From Lachnospiraceae bacterium (lineage in GTDB: Bacteria; Bacillota; Clostridia; Lachnospirales; Lachnospiraceae), in NCBI GenBank assembly GCA_029005135.1, contig JAQXFO010000012.1:1-64000 (forward strand): a stretch of DNA of 64,000 bases, given 5' to 3'. Shown here piece by piece: positions 8,362-18,889 of the stretch. Position 1 is the first letter of the stretch. The number at the start of each line of letters is the position of its first letter. The position numbers were made by a program, and so were the translations under genes. The notes under the pieces were generated by a model that saw only the letters and a list, made by a program, of their open reading frames with translations, did no database searches and had not been told where the DNA came from.

Positions 8362-9378
8362 ATGAATAGACATTTTCGCATTCTTCTGGTATTTATTTTT
8401 CTGATCGCCGCCACGCTGGCGGTCATCGTTCTCAATGTCAACACCGGTAATGTCAACATACCGGTCAGCAGCATTTTCAAAATCATCGTTACGCACGCGG
8501 GGGATCCCGATGAGGTCAACATCATCTGGCGCATCCGTCTGCCGCGTATTCTGATGGCCGCTCTTCTGGGCGGCGCCCTGTCTCTGTCCGGATTCCTGCT
8601 CCAGACCTTTTTCCGCAATCCGATCGCCGGCCCCTTTGTACTGGGCATTTCCTCCGGGGCGAAGATGGTCGTCGCCGTTATGATGATCGTCGTGATCGGC
8701 CGCGTCGGCCATGTGTCTTCCTGGTTTATGATCATCGCCGCTTTTGCCGGTTCGATGGTGGCCACAGGCTTTATTATCCTGGTATCCCGTTCTGTCAAGA
8801 ATATGTCGGCCCTTCTGGTGGCCGGTATCATGATCGGCAATATCTGTTCGGCTCTGACGGAGCTTCTGATCACCTTTGCCGAGGATTCCGACATCGTCAA
8901 TCTGCACAACTGGTCTCAGGGCAGCTTTTCCGGCATGAGCTGGAGCAGTGTCCGGATCGCGTTTCTGATTGTGGGCGTCACGACGGTGCTGGTTTTTCTG
9001 TTGTCCAAACCTATCGGAGCCTTCCAGCTGGGTGAAGCCTATGCCCAGAGCATGGGCCTCAATGTCAGGCGTTTCCGTGTGATCCTGATTACGCTTTCCA
9101 GCGTATTGTCGGCCTGTGTGACCGCCTTTGCCGGTCCGATCTCCTTTGTCGGCATCGCGGTGCCGTTTCTGATGAAAAGTGCTCTCAACACGGCTAAGCC
9201 TCTCGTGGTTGTTCCGGCGACCTTCATGGGCGGCGCCCTTTTCTGCATGGTCTGTGATCTCATTGCCCGCATGGCCCTGGCACCTTCGGAGCTGAATATC
9301 AGCACGGTCACGGCTATTTTCGGCGCGCCGATCGTGATCTACATGCTGATCCGCCGACAGAAAGCGAGGACTGCCTGA
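8362..9378 (+). CDS. FecCD/BtuC-family ABC transporter permease (corrinoid/siderophore type)
   Basis: IIWRIRLPRILMAALLGGALSLSGFLLQTFFRNPIAGPFVLGISSGAK...GPISFVGIAVPF. ORF trimmed from 8245 to the ATG at 8362. Confidence 0.9.
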   Translation: MNRHFRILLVFIFLIAATLAVIVLNVNTGNVNIPVSSIFKIIVTHAGDPDEVNIIWRIRLPRILMAALLGGALSLSGFLLQTFFRNPIAGPFVLGISSGAKMVVAVMMIVVIGRVGHVSSWFMIIAAFAGSMVATGFIILVSRSVKNMSALLVAGIMIGNICSALTELLITFAEDSDIVNLHNWSQGSFSGMSWSSVRIAFLIVGVTTVLVFLLSKPIGAFQLGEAYAQSMGLNVRRFRVILITLSSVLSACVTAFAGPISFVGIAVPFLMKSALNTAKPLVVVPATFMGGALFCMVCDLIARMALAPSELNISTVTAIFGAPIVIYMLIRRQKARTA

Positions 9379-10532
9379 TGACGACGATGATGACTGCCGG
9401 TGATCCGGCTGCGGCGATGACCGGGTATATTTCCCTTCGGGATCTGACCGTCGGGTATCACGGACGGCCTCTGATCAGCCACATTTCTCTTGATATCAGG
9501 AGGGGCGAGATCGTCTCCCTCATCGGCCCGAACGGCGCCGGAAAATCCACCATTCTCAAAAGCCTGACGCGGCAGCTGCCCATCATCGGCGGCGACATCC
9601 GGATCGACGGCCGTTCGATCCGTCAGTTTTCCTACCGTGAGTTTTCCACCAAAGTAGCGGTCGTCCTGACGGAAAAGCTGGCCCCCGAGATGATGACCTG
9701 CCGCGACGTGGTCGCCATGGGCCGCTATCCCTATACCGGCCGGCTGGGCCTTCTGACGGCGGAAGACAAGGCCATCGTCGAGGAAGCGATGGCGTCAGTC
9801 CGAGTCGGGGAGATCGCGGACAACGATTTCAGCGCCATCAGCGACGGGCAGCGCCAGAGAGTTCTGCTGGCCCGGGCCGTCTGCCAGGATCCGGAGATTA
9901 TTATTCTTGACGAACCGACATCCTATCTTGATATCCGGCACAAGCTGGAGCTTCTGACGCTGCTCAGCCGCATGGCCCGGGAGAAGGGTATCACGGTCAT
10001 CATGTCGCTCCATGAGATTGATTTTGCCATGAAGGTCTCCGACAGGATCATTTCCGTGGGAGAGGACCGGTCGATCATGACCGGTGAACCCGAGACGATC
10101 GTGACGGACAGCAAGGTGAGGAAGCTGTACGGCATTACCCAGGGCTCCTTCAACAGCCTGTTCGGCAGTGCGGAAATGCCCCGGCCCGACGGTGACGGCC
10201 GCAGCATTCTGGTGCTGTCCAACAACGGCCGCGGCATCCCGGTCTACCGGCGCCTGCAGAAGGAGGGGCGGGCCTTTACGGCGGCTGTTGTCAGCCGGAG
10301 TGATCTCGATTACGCGGTAGCCAGGGAACTGGCCACCCGTCTGATCACGGCAGAGCCCTGTGAACCGATCGGCGAAGAGTGCCTCCGCCGTGTCAGGGAG
10401 GCTGTCGGGGAGGCTTCCGTCGTGATCGATGCCGGTCTTCAGATCGGCAGCACCAACAGCGGTATGAAGGAGGTTCTCGATGAAGCCCGAAGACAAGGCA
10501 AGCTCCGCAGCGAAGACACAGCGGCACTGTGA
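9378..10532 (+). CDS. BtuD-like ABC transporter ATPase with a C-terminal extension
   Basis: Walker A GPNGAGKSTIL, SDGQRQRVLLARAVCQDPEIIILDEPTSYLD; about 115 extra residues after the ABC domain. Confidence 0.9.
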   Translation: MTTMMTAGDPAAAMTGYISLRDLTVGYHGRPLISHISLDIRRGEIVSLIGPNGAGKSTILKSLTRQLPIIGGDIRIDGRSIRQFSYREFSTKVAVVLTEKLAPEMMTCRDVVAMGRYPYTGRLGLLTAEDKAIVEEAMASVRVGEIADNDFSAISDGQRQRVLLARAVCQDPEIIILDEPTSYLDIRHKLELLTLLSRMAREKGITVIMSLHEIDFAMKVSDRIISVGEDRSIMTGEPETIVTDSKVRKLYGITQGSFNSLFGSAEMPRPDGDGRSILVLSNNGRGIPVYRRLQKEGRAFTAAVVSRSDLDYAVARELATRLITAEPCEPIGEECLRRVREAVGEASVVIDAGLQIGSTNSGMKEVLDEARRQGKLRSEDTAAL

Positions 10533-10794
10533 TTTTTTCGTCAACCGGGAGTGTGAATTTTTTCCCTGCCATCCGGGTGCCGATCCGGAGAATTTCAACT
10601 GCCTGTTCTGCTACTGTCCGCTGTACATGCTCGGCAGCGACTGCGGCGGTGATTTTTACTATAACGAGAAGGGTTATAAAGTCTGCAAGGGCTGTCTGAG
10701 GCCGCACCTGCGGGAAAATATTCCCGCCATCCGCGCCCGGTTTGCCGATATTGCAGTCAGAATGGCCCGGGACAAAGACAGGAATGACCTATGA
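10480..10794 (+). CDS. Cysteine-rich small-domain protein (zinc-finger-like, PF04071-type)
   Basis: HCDFFVNRECEFFPCHPGADPENFNCLFCYCPLYMLGSDCGGDF...VCKGCLRPH. Confidence 0.75.
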   Translation: MKPEDKASSAAKTQRHCDFFVNRECEFFPCHPGADPENFNCLFCYCPLYMLGSDCGGDFYYNEKGYKVCKGCLRPHLRENIPAIRARFADIAVRMARDKDRNDL

Positions 10795-11888
10795 CAAGAG
10801 AAGAGCTTAAGCATTACCTGGCGGGTATCGCGCCCGCCGATCATGACATGATCCGCAGGATTACCGACTATCAGATGGCCCTGGCCAAGCCGCCGGGGAG
10901 TCTGGGAGAACTGGAGGTCATCAGTGAGCGCCTGGGCGGCATCACCGGACGGCTGCATAACAAGATCGAGAAGACCCGCATCATTGTCCTCTGTGCCGAC
11001 AACGGCGTGACGGCGGAGGGAGTGTCGGTGACGCCGACGGCGGTCACGGCAGCCCAGGCGGTGAATATGACCCGGGGCCTGACGGGTATGTCTGCCATCG
11101 CCTTTGCCTTCGGCTGTGAGGTACAGCCCGTGGATGTGGGTATCGCAACGCCCTATGACTGCGACGGCGTGCTCAAACGGGTGGTCAATCCGAAGGGAAC
11201 CCGCAACCTGTACCGGGAGGCGGCCATGACTGAGGCGGAGTGCCTCGAGGCGCTGGCGGTCGGCATCGAGATGGCCGAAAAGGCGGCCGACGACGGTATC
11301 GATGCCGTCGGTGTCGGTGAAATGGGTATCGGCAACACCACCACCTCGTCGGCGATACTGTCAGTCCTGACCGGTCTGAAGGCCGAGCAGGTCACCGGCC
11401 GGGGCGGCGGTCTGTCAGATGAGGCATTTCTTAAGAAAAAGGCCGTGGTCGAGGGCGCTGTCCGGCGTCTTCAGCCGGATCCGGAGGACCCCCTCGATGT
11501 GCTGACCAAGGTGGGCGGCCTTGATATCGCCGCCATGTGCGGTGTCTATCTGGGCTGTGCCCGGCGCCGTGTGCCGGTGGTGATCGACGGCTTTATCTCC
11601 ATCGTCGCCGCTCTGGCGGCGGCACGTCTGTGCCCCGAGGCGCGGGATTATATGTTCCCGTCCCATGCCTCCTATGAGATCGGTTATAAGGCAGCGGCCG
11701 AAGAACTCGGCCTGACGCCGTACCTGCTCCTTGGCATGCGCCTCGGCGAGGGCTCGGGCTGTCCGATCGCCTTTCAGGTTATGAAAGCGGCCTGCGCCGT
11801 CGTCAACGGCATGCAGACCTTCAGCGACGCCGATATCAATGATGATTATCTGACCGACATTCGCAAAAAGGACAGTTTTACGGTATGA
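10791..11888 (+). CDS. cobT: Nicotinate-nucleotide-dimethylbenzimidazole phosphoribosyltransferase
   Basis: [67 protein letters not shown]-like [10 protein letters not shown]. Confidence 0.95.
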   Translation: MTREELKHYLAGIAPADHDMIRRITDYQMALAKPPGSLGELEVISERLGGITGRLHNKIEKTRIIVLCADNGVTAEGVSVTPTAVTAAQAVNMTRGLTGMSAIAFAFGCEVQPVDVGIATPYDCDGVLKRVVNPKGTRNLYREAAMTEAECLEALAVGIEMAEKAADDGIDAVGVGEMGIGNTTTSSAILSVLTGLKAEQVTGRGGGLSDEAFLKKKAVVEGAVRRLQPDPEDPLDVLTKVGGLDIAAMCGVYLGCARRRVPVVIDGFISIVAALAAARLCPEARDYMFPSHASYEIGYKAAAEELGLTPYLLLGMRLGEGSGCPIAFQVMKAACAVVNGMQTFSDADINDDYLTDIRKKDSFTV

Positions 11889-13411
11889 AAAAAGCGAAAG
11901 CCATTATGATCCAGGGCACGATGTCCAATGCCGGCAAGAGTCTTCTGGCAGCCGGTCTGTGCCGCATTTTCCGGCAGGACGGTTACCGGGTGGCACCGTT
12001 CAAATCCCAGAACATGGCCCTGAATTCCTATATTACCGCGGACGGCCTTGAAATGGGCCGCGCTCAGGTCATGCAGGCCGAGGCGGCAGGGATCGCGCCG
12101 GAGGTCCGCATGAACCCGATCCTGCTGAAGCCGACGACAGATACCGGCTCCCAGGTGATCGTGAACGGCGAGGTTCTGGGCAATATGTCCGCCCGGGAGT
12201 ATTTTGCCCATAAGAGTTCGCTGATACCGGATGTGATGAAGGCCTATGATTCGCTGGCCGCCGAGTATGACATCATCGTGCTTGAGGGTGCCGGCAGTCC
12301 CGCCGAGATCAATCTCAAGGACGACGATATCGTCAACATGGGCATGGCCCGCCTGGCGAAGGCTCCGGTCCTTCTGGCCGGCGATATCGACCGCGGCGGT
12401 GTTTTCGCCCAGCTGCTCGGTACCCAGATGCTGCTGGAAGACGATGAAAAGGCGATGCTCAAGGGCCTTATCATCAACAAATTCCGCGGAGATGAGAGCA
12501 TTCTCACCCCGGGTGTGCGTATGCTGGAGGCGCGGTGCGGCATTCCTGTGGTCGGGGTGGTGCCCTATATGACGCTGGATGTGGACGATGAGGACAGTCT
12601 GTCGGAGCGGCTCCTGTCGGAGCACAGCCGCCGGGCGGATACAGTCGTGGACATCGCCGTTATCCGGCTGCCGCATATTGCCAACTTTACGGATTTCAAT
12701 GCCCTGTCGGGCATCCCCGGCACCGAAGTACGCTATGTGCGCCACACGGAGGCTCTCGGCCACCCGGATCTTATCATTCTGCCGGGCACCAAGAATACGA
12801 TGGGCGATCTCAAATGGCTCCGGGAGAGTGGTATGGAGGCGGCGATTCTGCGCTGCCGCAGCAAGGGTACCGTGATCTTCGGTATCTGCGGCGGCTTCCA
12901 GATGCTGGGCGAAAGCCTTGAGGATCCGTATCAGACCGAGGAAGGCGGCGCGATGCGCGGCATGCAGCTTCTGCCGATGAGGACGGTGTTTGCCCGGGAA
13001 AAGACAAGAACCCGGGTGAGCGGCCGGATCGGTGACGCCTTCGACGGTGCCCTGGCGTCGATGCGGGGCCTGGCCGTCGAGGGTTATGAGATCCATATGG
13101 GCCGGTCCGAGGGCACCTTGCCCTTCTTCAATCATCTGACAGATGCCGTGACCGGCGATGAGAAGCGGGACGGCTTCTGCCGCGGCGATGTGTACGGCAC
13201 CTATGTTCACGGTTTTTTCGATAAGGAAGGCATCGCGGCGGCGCTGGCGGAGGCCCTGGCGGCCCGCAAGGGCATGAGTCTGACCGGCTGCGGGCCGGTT
13301 ATGACACCGGAGGATTACAAGAACAGCCAATATGATCTTCTGGCCGAAGGCCTCAGAGCGCACTTGGATATGGCGGCGGTGTACCGCATTCTGGAAGAGG
13401 GCCTGACATGA
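11885..13411 (+). CDS. cbiP: Cobyric acid synthase
   Basis: [46 protein letters not shown]...[12 protein letters not shown]; glutaminase [10 protein letters not shown]. Confidence 0.96.
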   Translation: MKKAKAIMIQGTMSNAGKSLLAAGLCRIFRQDGYRVAPFKSQNMALNSYITADGLEMGRAQVMQAEAAGIAPEVRMNPILLKPTTDTGSQVIVNGEVLGNMSAREYFAHKSSLIPDVMKAYDSLAAEYDIIVLEGAGSPAEINLKDDDIVNMGMARLAKAPVLLAGDIDRGGVFAQLLGTQMLLEDDEKAMLKGLIINKFRGDESILTPGVRMLEARCGIPVVGVVPYMTLDVDDEDSLSERLLSEHSRRADTVVDIAVIRLPHIANFTDFNALSGIPGTEVRYVRHTEALGHPDLIILPGTKNTMGDLKWLRESGMEAAILRCRSKGTVIFGICGGFQMLGESLEDPYQTEEGGAMRGMQLLPMRTVFAREKTRTRVSGRIGDAFDGALASMRGLAVEGYEIHMGRSEGTLPFFNHLTDAVTGDEKRDGFCRGDVYGTYVHGFFDKEGIAAALAEALAARKGMSLTGCGPVMTPEDYKNSQYDLLAEGLRAHLDMAAVYRILEEGLT

Positions 13412-14214
13412 CAAGTTTGCTGAAATCGGCGGCCATTGCCATCGCCATGTACAGCCGTATTCCGATGCCGGTCTTTGAGTGGCAGGAGGAGGATATGCGC
13501 CTGGCCATCGCCTTTTTCCCCGTGGTCGGTGTGATCACCGGCGCGGCAGTCATGGGCTGGACAGCACTCGGCCGGTATCTGGGAGTGCCGGCGGCAGCGC
13601 TGGCCCTTATGGCGGCGGTGCTGCCTGTCCTGATCACCGGCGGTATCCATGTGGACGGTTTTATGGACACCAGTGATGCGCTGAGTTCTTATCGTCCCCG
13701 GGAGAAACGCCTGGAGATCCTCAAGGACTCTCACATCGGCGCTTTTGCGGTCATAGCTCTGATGGTTCTGTCAGCTTTTTATCTGGCGGGAACTCTGACG
13801 CTGATGAACAGCGTGACGGCGGAGGGCCTGATCGCTTTGATGCCGGTGCTTCTTGTCTGGGCACTGGGCTTTTGTCTGTCACGCTCTCTGAGCGCCCTGT
13901 CCGTGGCTTCCTTCCGGTGTGCCCGGCACGAGGGAACGCTCTATGCCTTCGGGGCACCGGCTCATCAGAAAATGACCCGGGGCATCATCCTCGGCGAAGT
14001 GATTCTTTTTGCCGGTCTGATGATCGCAGCCGATCCGGCGGCGGGCCTGACGGCAGCCGGCATCTCGGTGCTGGTCTTTTTCTATTACCGGTACCGTTCG
14101 TATCGTGACTTCGGCGGCGTGACCGGTGATCTGGCCGGCTGGTTCCTGTGTCTGTGCGAGACAGGCCAGCTTCTGTCGCTGGCTCTGATAATCCTGATCC
14201 GGCAGGCGGGGTGA
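13408..14214 (+). CDS. cobS: Adenosylcobinamide-GDP ribazoletransferase (cobalamin-5-phosphate synthase)
   Basis: [50 protein letters not shown]. Confidence 0.94.
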   Translation: MTSLLKSAAIAIAMYSRIPMPVFEWQEEDMRLAIAFFPVVGVITGAAVMGWTALGRYLGVPAAALALMAAVLPVLITGGIHVDGFMDTSDALSSYRPREKRLEILKDSHIGAFAVIALMVLSAFYLAGTLTLMNSVTAEGLIALMPVLLVWALGFCLSRSLSALSVASFRCARHEGTLYAFGAPAHQKMTRGIILGEVILFAGLMIAADPAAGLTAAGISVLVFFYYRYRSYRDFGGVTGDLAGWFLCLCETGQLLSLALIILIRQAG

Positions 14215-14300
14215 CGGGACGGAAAACACCGGAAAGAACGGTAAATGGTTAACATAACACGGGGTCGCGGGGATCCCGATAAAGCGGAAGGACGTTTTTC

Positions 14301-15374
14301 ATGGCATTATGGCATCACGGCGGCGAGATCTACGGCAGCGACACGATCCGCCTGGATTATTCCGTCAATATCAACCCGCTGGGCTTTCCCCGACGGGCGC
14401 TGGAGGCGCTGGGGGCCTCAGCCGACGTCTATGAACGGTATCCCGATCAGGACTGCACAGCCCTCCGAAGGGCTATCGCCGAAAAATACGGCCGCATCGG
14501 GCTGAGCCTGCGTCCCGAGGATATTCACTGCGGCAGCGGGGCTTCGGAGCTTTTTCAGCTGTTGGTGCAGGCCATAGGGCCCCGTCGGGCCGTTATCACG
14601 GCGCCGGCCTTCTCCGGCTACGAAAAGGCGCTGATCAATAACGGTATTGAGCCGACGCTGTTCCTGCTGAGGAGAGAGGAGGGCTTCCGCGTCACAGAGA
14701 GGATCCTGACGGTCATCGATGACCTGCCCGCCGGGGAACCGGCGATGCTGTTCCTCTGTCAGCCTAACAACCCGGTGGGCAATACGATCGGGCGGGAATT
14801 GATGGAAGCCATCGCGGCACGCTGCGAAGCCAGAGGCATTTATCTCATCGTTGATGAGTGTTTTCTGGAACTGACGGACAGCTTCCGGGAACTGACGATG
14901 CTGGAAGGGTATGCCGGACGGCCCCATACGATCGTGGTCAGTGCCTTTACGAAGATCTACGCGATGCCCGGCCTGAGGCTCGGGTTTCTGGTGACGCCGG
15001 ATGAGGCGGTCCGGCAGCGTCTGGCGGCCTGTCAGACGGAGTGGAGCGTCTCGGGTCCGGCCCAGCTGGCCGGCCGGTGTGTCCTTGATGAGGAGATTTA
15101 TCTGGCGGAGGCCCGGGAACTTATCCGGCGCGAACGCGCCTATCTGACAGGCGTTCTGGAAGGCTGCGGGTTCCGGGTCTATCCCGGGGAGGCGAATTTT
15201 CTCTTCTTCGAGGCAATACCGGATCTGAAAGAAAGGCTTCTTGAGGAGGGGGTTCTCATCCGTCACTGCGACAATTACAGAGGTCTTGGTAACAATTATT
15301 TCCGCCTGTCAGTGGGAAACCATGATAACAACAAAGCGCTGGCGGCTGCCCTTGAGGCGGCTCTCAGCCGATAA
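14301..15374 (+). CDS. cobD: Threonine-phosphate decarboxylase-like aminotransferase (CobD by context)
   Basis: HHGGEIYGSDTIRLDYSVNINPLGFPRRALEAL...QPNNPVGNTIGRELM...AFTKIYAMPGLRLGF. Confidence 0.85.
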   Translation: MALWHHGGEIYGSDTIRLDYSVNINPLGFPRRALEALGASADVYERYPDQDCTALRRAIAEKYGRIGLSLRPEDIHCGSGASELFQLLVQAIGPRRAVITAPAFSGYEKALINNGIEPTLFLLRREEGFRVTERILTVIDDLPAGEPAMLFLCQPNNPVGNTIGRELMEAIAARCEARGIYLIVDECFLELTDSFRELTMLEGYAGRPHTIVVSAFTKIYAMPGLRLGFLVTPDEAVRQRLAACQTEWSVSGPAQLAGRCVLDEEIYLAEARELIRRERAYLTGVLEGCGFRVYPGEANFLFFEAIPDLKERLLEEGVLIRHCDNYRGLGNNYFRLSVGNHDNNKALAAALEAALSR

Positions 15375-15389
15375 TCGGGAGGTTTGGTC

Positions 15390-16025
15390 ATGATCAGATT
15401 GGAACATGTGCTGCCGGCCGATATCGAGAAGACCAGCTTCTCGATCATCCGCCGTGAATGCGAGGAAAAGCATATCGTGATACCGGAGGATAAGGCGCCG
15501 GTTATTGTGCGCTGTATTCATACGACGGCGGACTTTGATTATGCCTCGACGCTGTGCTTCTCCGACGGTGTCCTCGACAAGGCGGCTGACGCGATCCGGC
15601 GCGGCGCCCATATCATCACGGATACCACCATGGCCTGGTCCGGCATCAACAAGAAGGTGCTGGCCGGCTTCGGCGGGGAAGCCCACTGTTTTATCGCCGA
15701 TCCTGAGGTGGCTGAGAAAGCCCGGCAGACCGGCACCACCCGGGCGGCCGTCAGCATGGAAAAGGCTGCGCAGATGTCAGTGCCGCTTATCTTTGCCATC
15801 GGCAACGCGCCGACAGCCCTGGCGGCGCTCCATGACCTGATCGGCCGGGGTTTTCAGCCGGAGCTCATCATCGGTGTGCCGGTGGGCTTTGTCAATGTGG
15901 AAGCCTCCAAGGAGCTCATCATGGAAACGGAGGTGCCCTATATTGTGAATCGCGGCCGCAAGGGCGGCAGTAATGTGGCAGCGGCCATCTGCAACGCGAT
16001 ACTCTACGGGCTTGCCCGCTCATGA
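15390..16025 (+). CDS. cbiC: Precorrin-8X / cobalt-precorrin-8 methylmutase
   Basis: IEKTSFSIIRRE...RCIHTTADFDYASTLCFSDG...DTTMAWSGINKK...VGFVNVEASKELI. Confidence 0.95.
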   Translation: MIRLEHVLPADIEKTSFSIIRRECEEKHIVIPEDKAPVIVRCIHTTADFDYASTLCFSDGVLDKAADAIRRGAHIITDTTMAWSGINKKVLAGFGGEAHCFIADPEVAEKARQTGTTRAAVSMEKAAQMSVPLIFAIGNAPTALAALHDLIGRGFQPELIIGVPVGFVNVEASKELIMETEVPYIVNRGRKGGSNVAAAICNAILYGLARS

Positions 16026-17329
16026 GCGGCACCAGCGCCGCCGGCGGGACGACGATCACGGTGAGTGCCGATACGTCGGCGGGAAAGCCGGCTCTGCGTT
16101 CCGGCTATACGACGGGAAGCTGTGCCGCCGGGGCGGCGGGAGCCGCCGCACGGATGCTTCTGACCGGTGACACGGTCCGGGAAGTGAAGCTTGACACGCC
16201 TCTTGGACGGACGCTTAACCTTGAGATTGAAGAGATCACACGTACGCCGGAGGCCGTGCGCTGTGCCGTCCGTAAGGACAGCGGCGATGACCCTGATGTG
16301 ACGAACGGCGTGCTCGTCTATGCGGAAGTCGCCCTCAGTGAGGATGGTGACGGCTGTGTGGTCATTGACGGGGGCGAGGGCGTCGGCCGTGTGACGAAGC
16401 CCGGTCTTGACCAGCCGGTGGGCCGGGCGGCGATCAACAGCACCCCGCGGCGCATGATCACCGAAGCCGTCCGCCGGGCAGCGGTTGAGGCGGGAAAGCC
16501 GGATCAGGCCCTCCGGGTCGTGATCAGCATACCGGCGGGCCGGGAACTGGCGGCGAAGACATTTAATCCGAAGCTCGGTATCGTGGGCGGTATATCCGTC
16601 CTGGGGACGACCGGCATCGTGGAGCCCATGAGCGAGCAGGCTTTGATCGATACCATCCGGGTGGAGATCCGTGTCAGGCGTGAAGAGGGGTGTCCGGTGC
16701 TGGCTGCCGCGCCGGGCAATTACGGGCAGGCCTTTATGAAGGATGCCTATGGTTTTGAACTCAACACCGCGGTGGCTGCCTCGAATTTCATCGCAGATAC
16801 GCTGGTGATGGCCGTGAAAGCCGGCTTCCGGCGGATTCTCTTCGTCGGTCATATCGGCAAGCTGATCAAGGTAGCCGGCGGGGTGCGCAATACGCATTCC
16901 CGCTATGGTGACCGGCGCATGGCCATTATGGCGGCCATCACAGCAGAGAAGATCGCGGCACTGGCGATTTCTGCCGGGGAAAAGGCGGCTCTGGAGGCCT
17001 CACTTCTGCCGGCGATAGAGGACTGTGTCTCCTGCGATGAGGCTCTGCGTCTCCTGAAGGAAAGAAAGCTTGACGGGGCGGTGATGGCGGAGGTGACCGC
17101 AAGGGTCAGAAAGCAGATGACGGCCTGGGCCGCTGAAGGGCTGCCGGATAACAGACGGGACGGCCGGAAAGTTTATGACGCCGGCGCCGAAGATGAAACA
17201 CCGCTGGTGGAGGTCGTCGTGTTTTCCAACGTCTACGGAGAACTCGGCAAAACGGCGGGCGCGGAGGCCTGTATGGCGGCGATCACCGCTTTTTACGGAA
17301 GCGGAACCGGGAGTCGGAATAGTGGATAG
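16022..17329 (+). CDS. cbiD: Cobalt-precorrin-5B C1-methyltransferase
   Basis: LRSGYTTGSCAAGAAGAAARMLLTG...NPKLGIVGGISVLGTTGIVEPMSEQALIDTI...FVGHIGKLIKVAGG. Confidence 0.95.
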   Translation: MSGTSAAGGTTITVSADTSAGKPALRSGYTTGSCAAGAAGAAARMLLTGDTVREVKLDTPLGRTLNLEIEEITRTPEAVRCAVRKDSGDDPDVTNGVLVYAEVALSEDGDGCVVIDGGEGVGRVTKPGLDQPVGRAAINSTPRRMITEAVRRAAVEAGKPDQALRVVISIPAGRELAAKTFNPKLGIVGGISVLGTTGIVEPMSEQALIDTIRVEIRVRREEGCPVLAAAPGNYGQAFMKDAYGFELNTAVAASNFIADTLVMAVKAGFRRILFVGHIGKLIKVAGGVRNTHSRYGDRRMAIMAAITAEKIAALAISAGEKAALEASLLPAIEDCVSCDEALRLLKERKLDGAVMAEVTARVRKQMTAWAAEGLPDNRRDGRKVYDAGAEDETPLVEVVVFSNVYGELGKTAGAEACMAAITAFYGSGTGSRNSG

Positions 17330-17349
17330 TAAGATCGGAGGATAATATT

Positions 17350-18129
17350 ATGGTACATTTTGTCGGAGCGGGACCGGGAGCGGAGGATCTTATCACCGTA
17401 CGCGGTCAGCGATACCTTCAGGAAGCGGATATTGTGATCTATGCGGGCTCCCTGGTGAACCCGGCGCTGCTTAAGAACTGCCGGAGCGGCTGCCTGATAC
17501 GCAACAGTGCCGAAATGACCCTTGAGGAGGTCATCGCGGTTATCAAAGCGGGAGAAGAAGAGGGCAAGATGATCGTTCGCCTCCACACCGGTGATCCGTC
17601 GATCTACGGTGCCATCCGGGAACAGATGGATGAGCTTGACGACGCCGGCATTGCCTATGACGTGACGCCCGGTGTCAGCGCCTTCTGCGGCGCGGCGGCG
17701 GCCCTCGATCTGGAATACACCCTGCCGGGGCAGTCCCAGAGCGTGATCATCACCCGTATGGCCGGCCGGACACCGATGCCGGAGAAGGAGACCATCGCTT
17801 CCTTTGCGGCCCATCAGGCGACTATGGTCTGCTTCCTGAGCAGCGCGCTGCTGCCGGAACTCCAGGCGGAGCTTCTTAAGGGCGGTTACCGGGAGGAGAC
17901 ACCGGCGGCCATCGTATACAAGGCGACCTGGCCGGAGCAAAAGACCTTCCGCTGCACCGTGGGAACCCTGGCGGAGACGGCCCGCGAGAATCACATCACC
18001 AAGACGGCTCTGATGATCATCGGCGACGTGGTCGCGCACAGCGGCTATGAGCGCTCCAAACTCTATGATCCGTCATTTACGACGGAATACCGGCGCGCAC
18101 ACACGGCAGACGGAGAAGACACCCGATAA
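17350..18129 (+). CDS. cbiF: Cobalt-precorrin-4 / precorrin-4 C11-methyltransferase
   Basis: MVHFVGAGPGAEDLITVRGQRYLQEADIVIYAGSLVNPALL...LHTGDPSIYGAIREQM. Confidence 0.95.
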   Translation: MVHFVGAGPGAEDLITVRGQRYLQEADIVIYAGSLVNPALLKNCRSGCLIRNSAEMTLEEVIAVIKAGEEEGKMIVRLHTGDPSIYGAIREQMDELDDAGIAYDVTPGVSAFCGAAAALDLEYTLPGQSQSVIITRMAGRTPMPEKETIASFAAHQATMVCFLSSALLPELQAELLKGGYREETPAAIVYKATWPEQKTFRCTVGTLAETARENHITKTALMIIGDVVAHSGYERSKLYDPSFTTEYRRAHTADGEDTR

Positions 18130-18139
18130 GGAGAAAACT

Positions 18140-18889
18140 ATGACAGGAAAGATCAGCGTGATCGGCATCGGGCCGGGCGCTTACGACATGATGACAGTCA
18201 GGGCTGTCCGCACCCTGGAGGCCTGTGACTGCATCATCGGTTATCATGTGTATGTGGATCTGGTCCGGGATCATTTCCCAGACAAAGCTTTTCTGACGAC
18301 ACCTATGCGCCGCGAGGAGGATCGCTGCCGCATGGCCTTCGAGGAGGCGCTGAAGGGCCAGGATGTGGCCTTCATCTGCAGCGGCGACTCCGGCATTTAC
18401 GGGATGGCCGGTCTCGTCTATGAGATCGCCGCCGACTATCCGCCGGTGGCCATCGAGGTCCTGCCGGGCATCACCGCCGCCAGCTCCGGTGCCGCCATTC
18501 TGGGGGCACCGCTGATCCATGATTTTGCGGTGATCTCCCTGAGCGATCTTCTGACCCCCTGGGAGAAGATCGAGAAGCGCTTAAAATGCGCAGCCGAGGC
18601 TGACCTGGGAATCGTTCTTTACAACCCCTCCAGCCGCAAGCGGGCTGATTATCTTGAGCGCGCCTGCGACATCCTGCTGACGATCCTGCCGGAAAGCCGC
18701 ATCTGCGGCACCGCCGGCAATATCGGCCGCGAGGGTGAGGAGACCCATATCTATACTCTCGGCGAGCTGAGACATGTCAGCGTCGATATGTTTACGACTG
18801 TTTTCATCGGCAATGCCGATACCACTGTGATCAACGGTAAAATGGTGACGCCGCGGGGGTACCATGTCGAAAGAAAAGCCAATGACTGA
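18140..18889 (+). CDS. cbiH: Cobalt-factor III / precorrin-3B C17-methyltransferase
   Basis: MTGKISVIGIGPGAYDMMTVRAVRTLEACDCIIGYHVYVDL...ICSGDSGIYGMAGLVYE; start trimmed to the ATG behind AAGGAG. Confidence 0.94.
   Translation: MTGKISVIGIGPGAYDMMTVRAVRTLEACDCIIGYHVYVDLVRDHFPDKAFLTTPMRREEDRCRMAFEEALKGQDVAFICSGDSGIYGMAGLVYEIAADYPPVAIEVLPGITAASSGAAILGAPLIHDFAVISLSDLLTPWEKIEKRLKCAAEADLGIVLYNPSSRKRADYLERACDILLTILPESRICGTAGNIGREGEETHIYTLGELRHVSVDMFTTVFIGNADTTVINGKMVTPRGYHVERKAND

Noticed and set aside
8100-8909. N-terminal 270 aa of the 692-aa minus-strand ORF
   Set aside because: This stretch is antisense to the ABC permease and its leader. The CyuA-like similarity begins at MLNDTTKEAY (start 8099).
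11846-13414. 522-aa minus-strand ORF
   Set aside because: Fully antisense to cbiP; composition typical of a shadow ORF.
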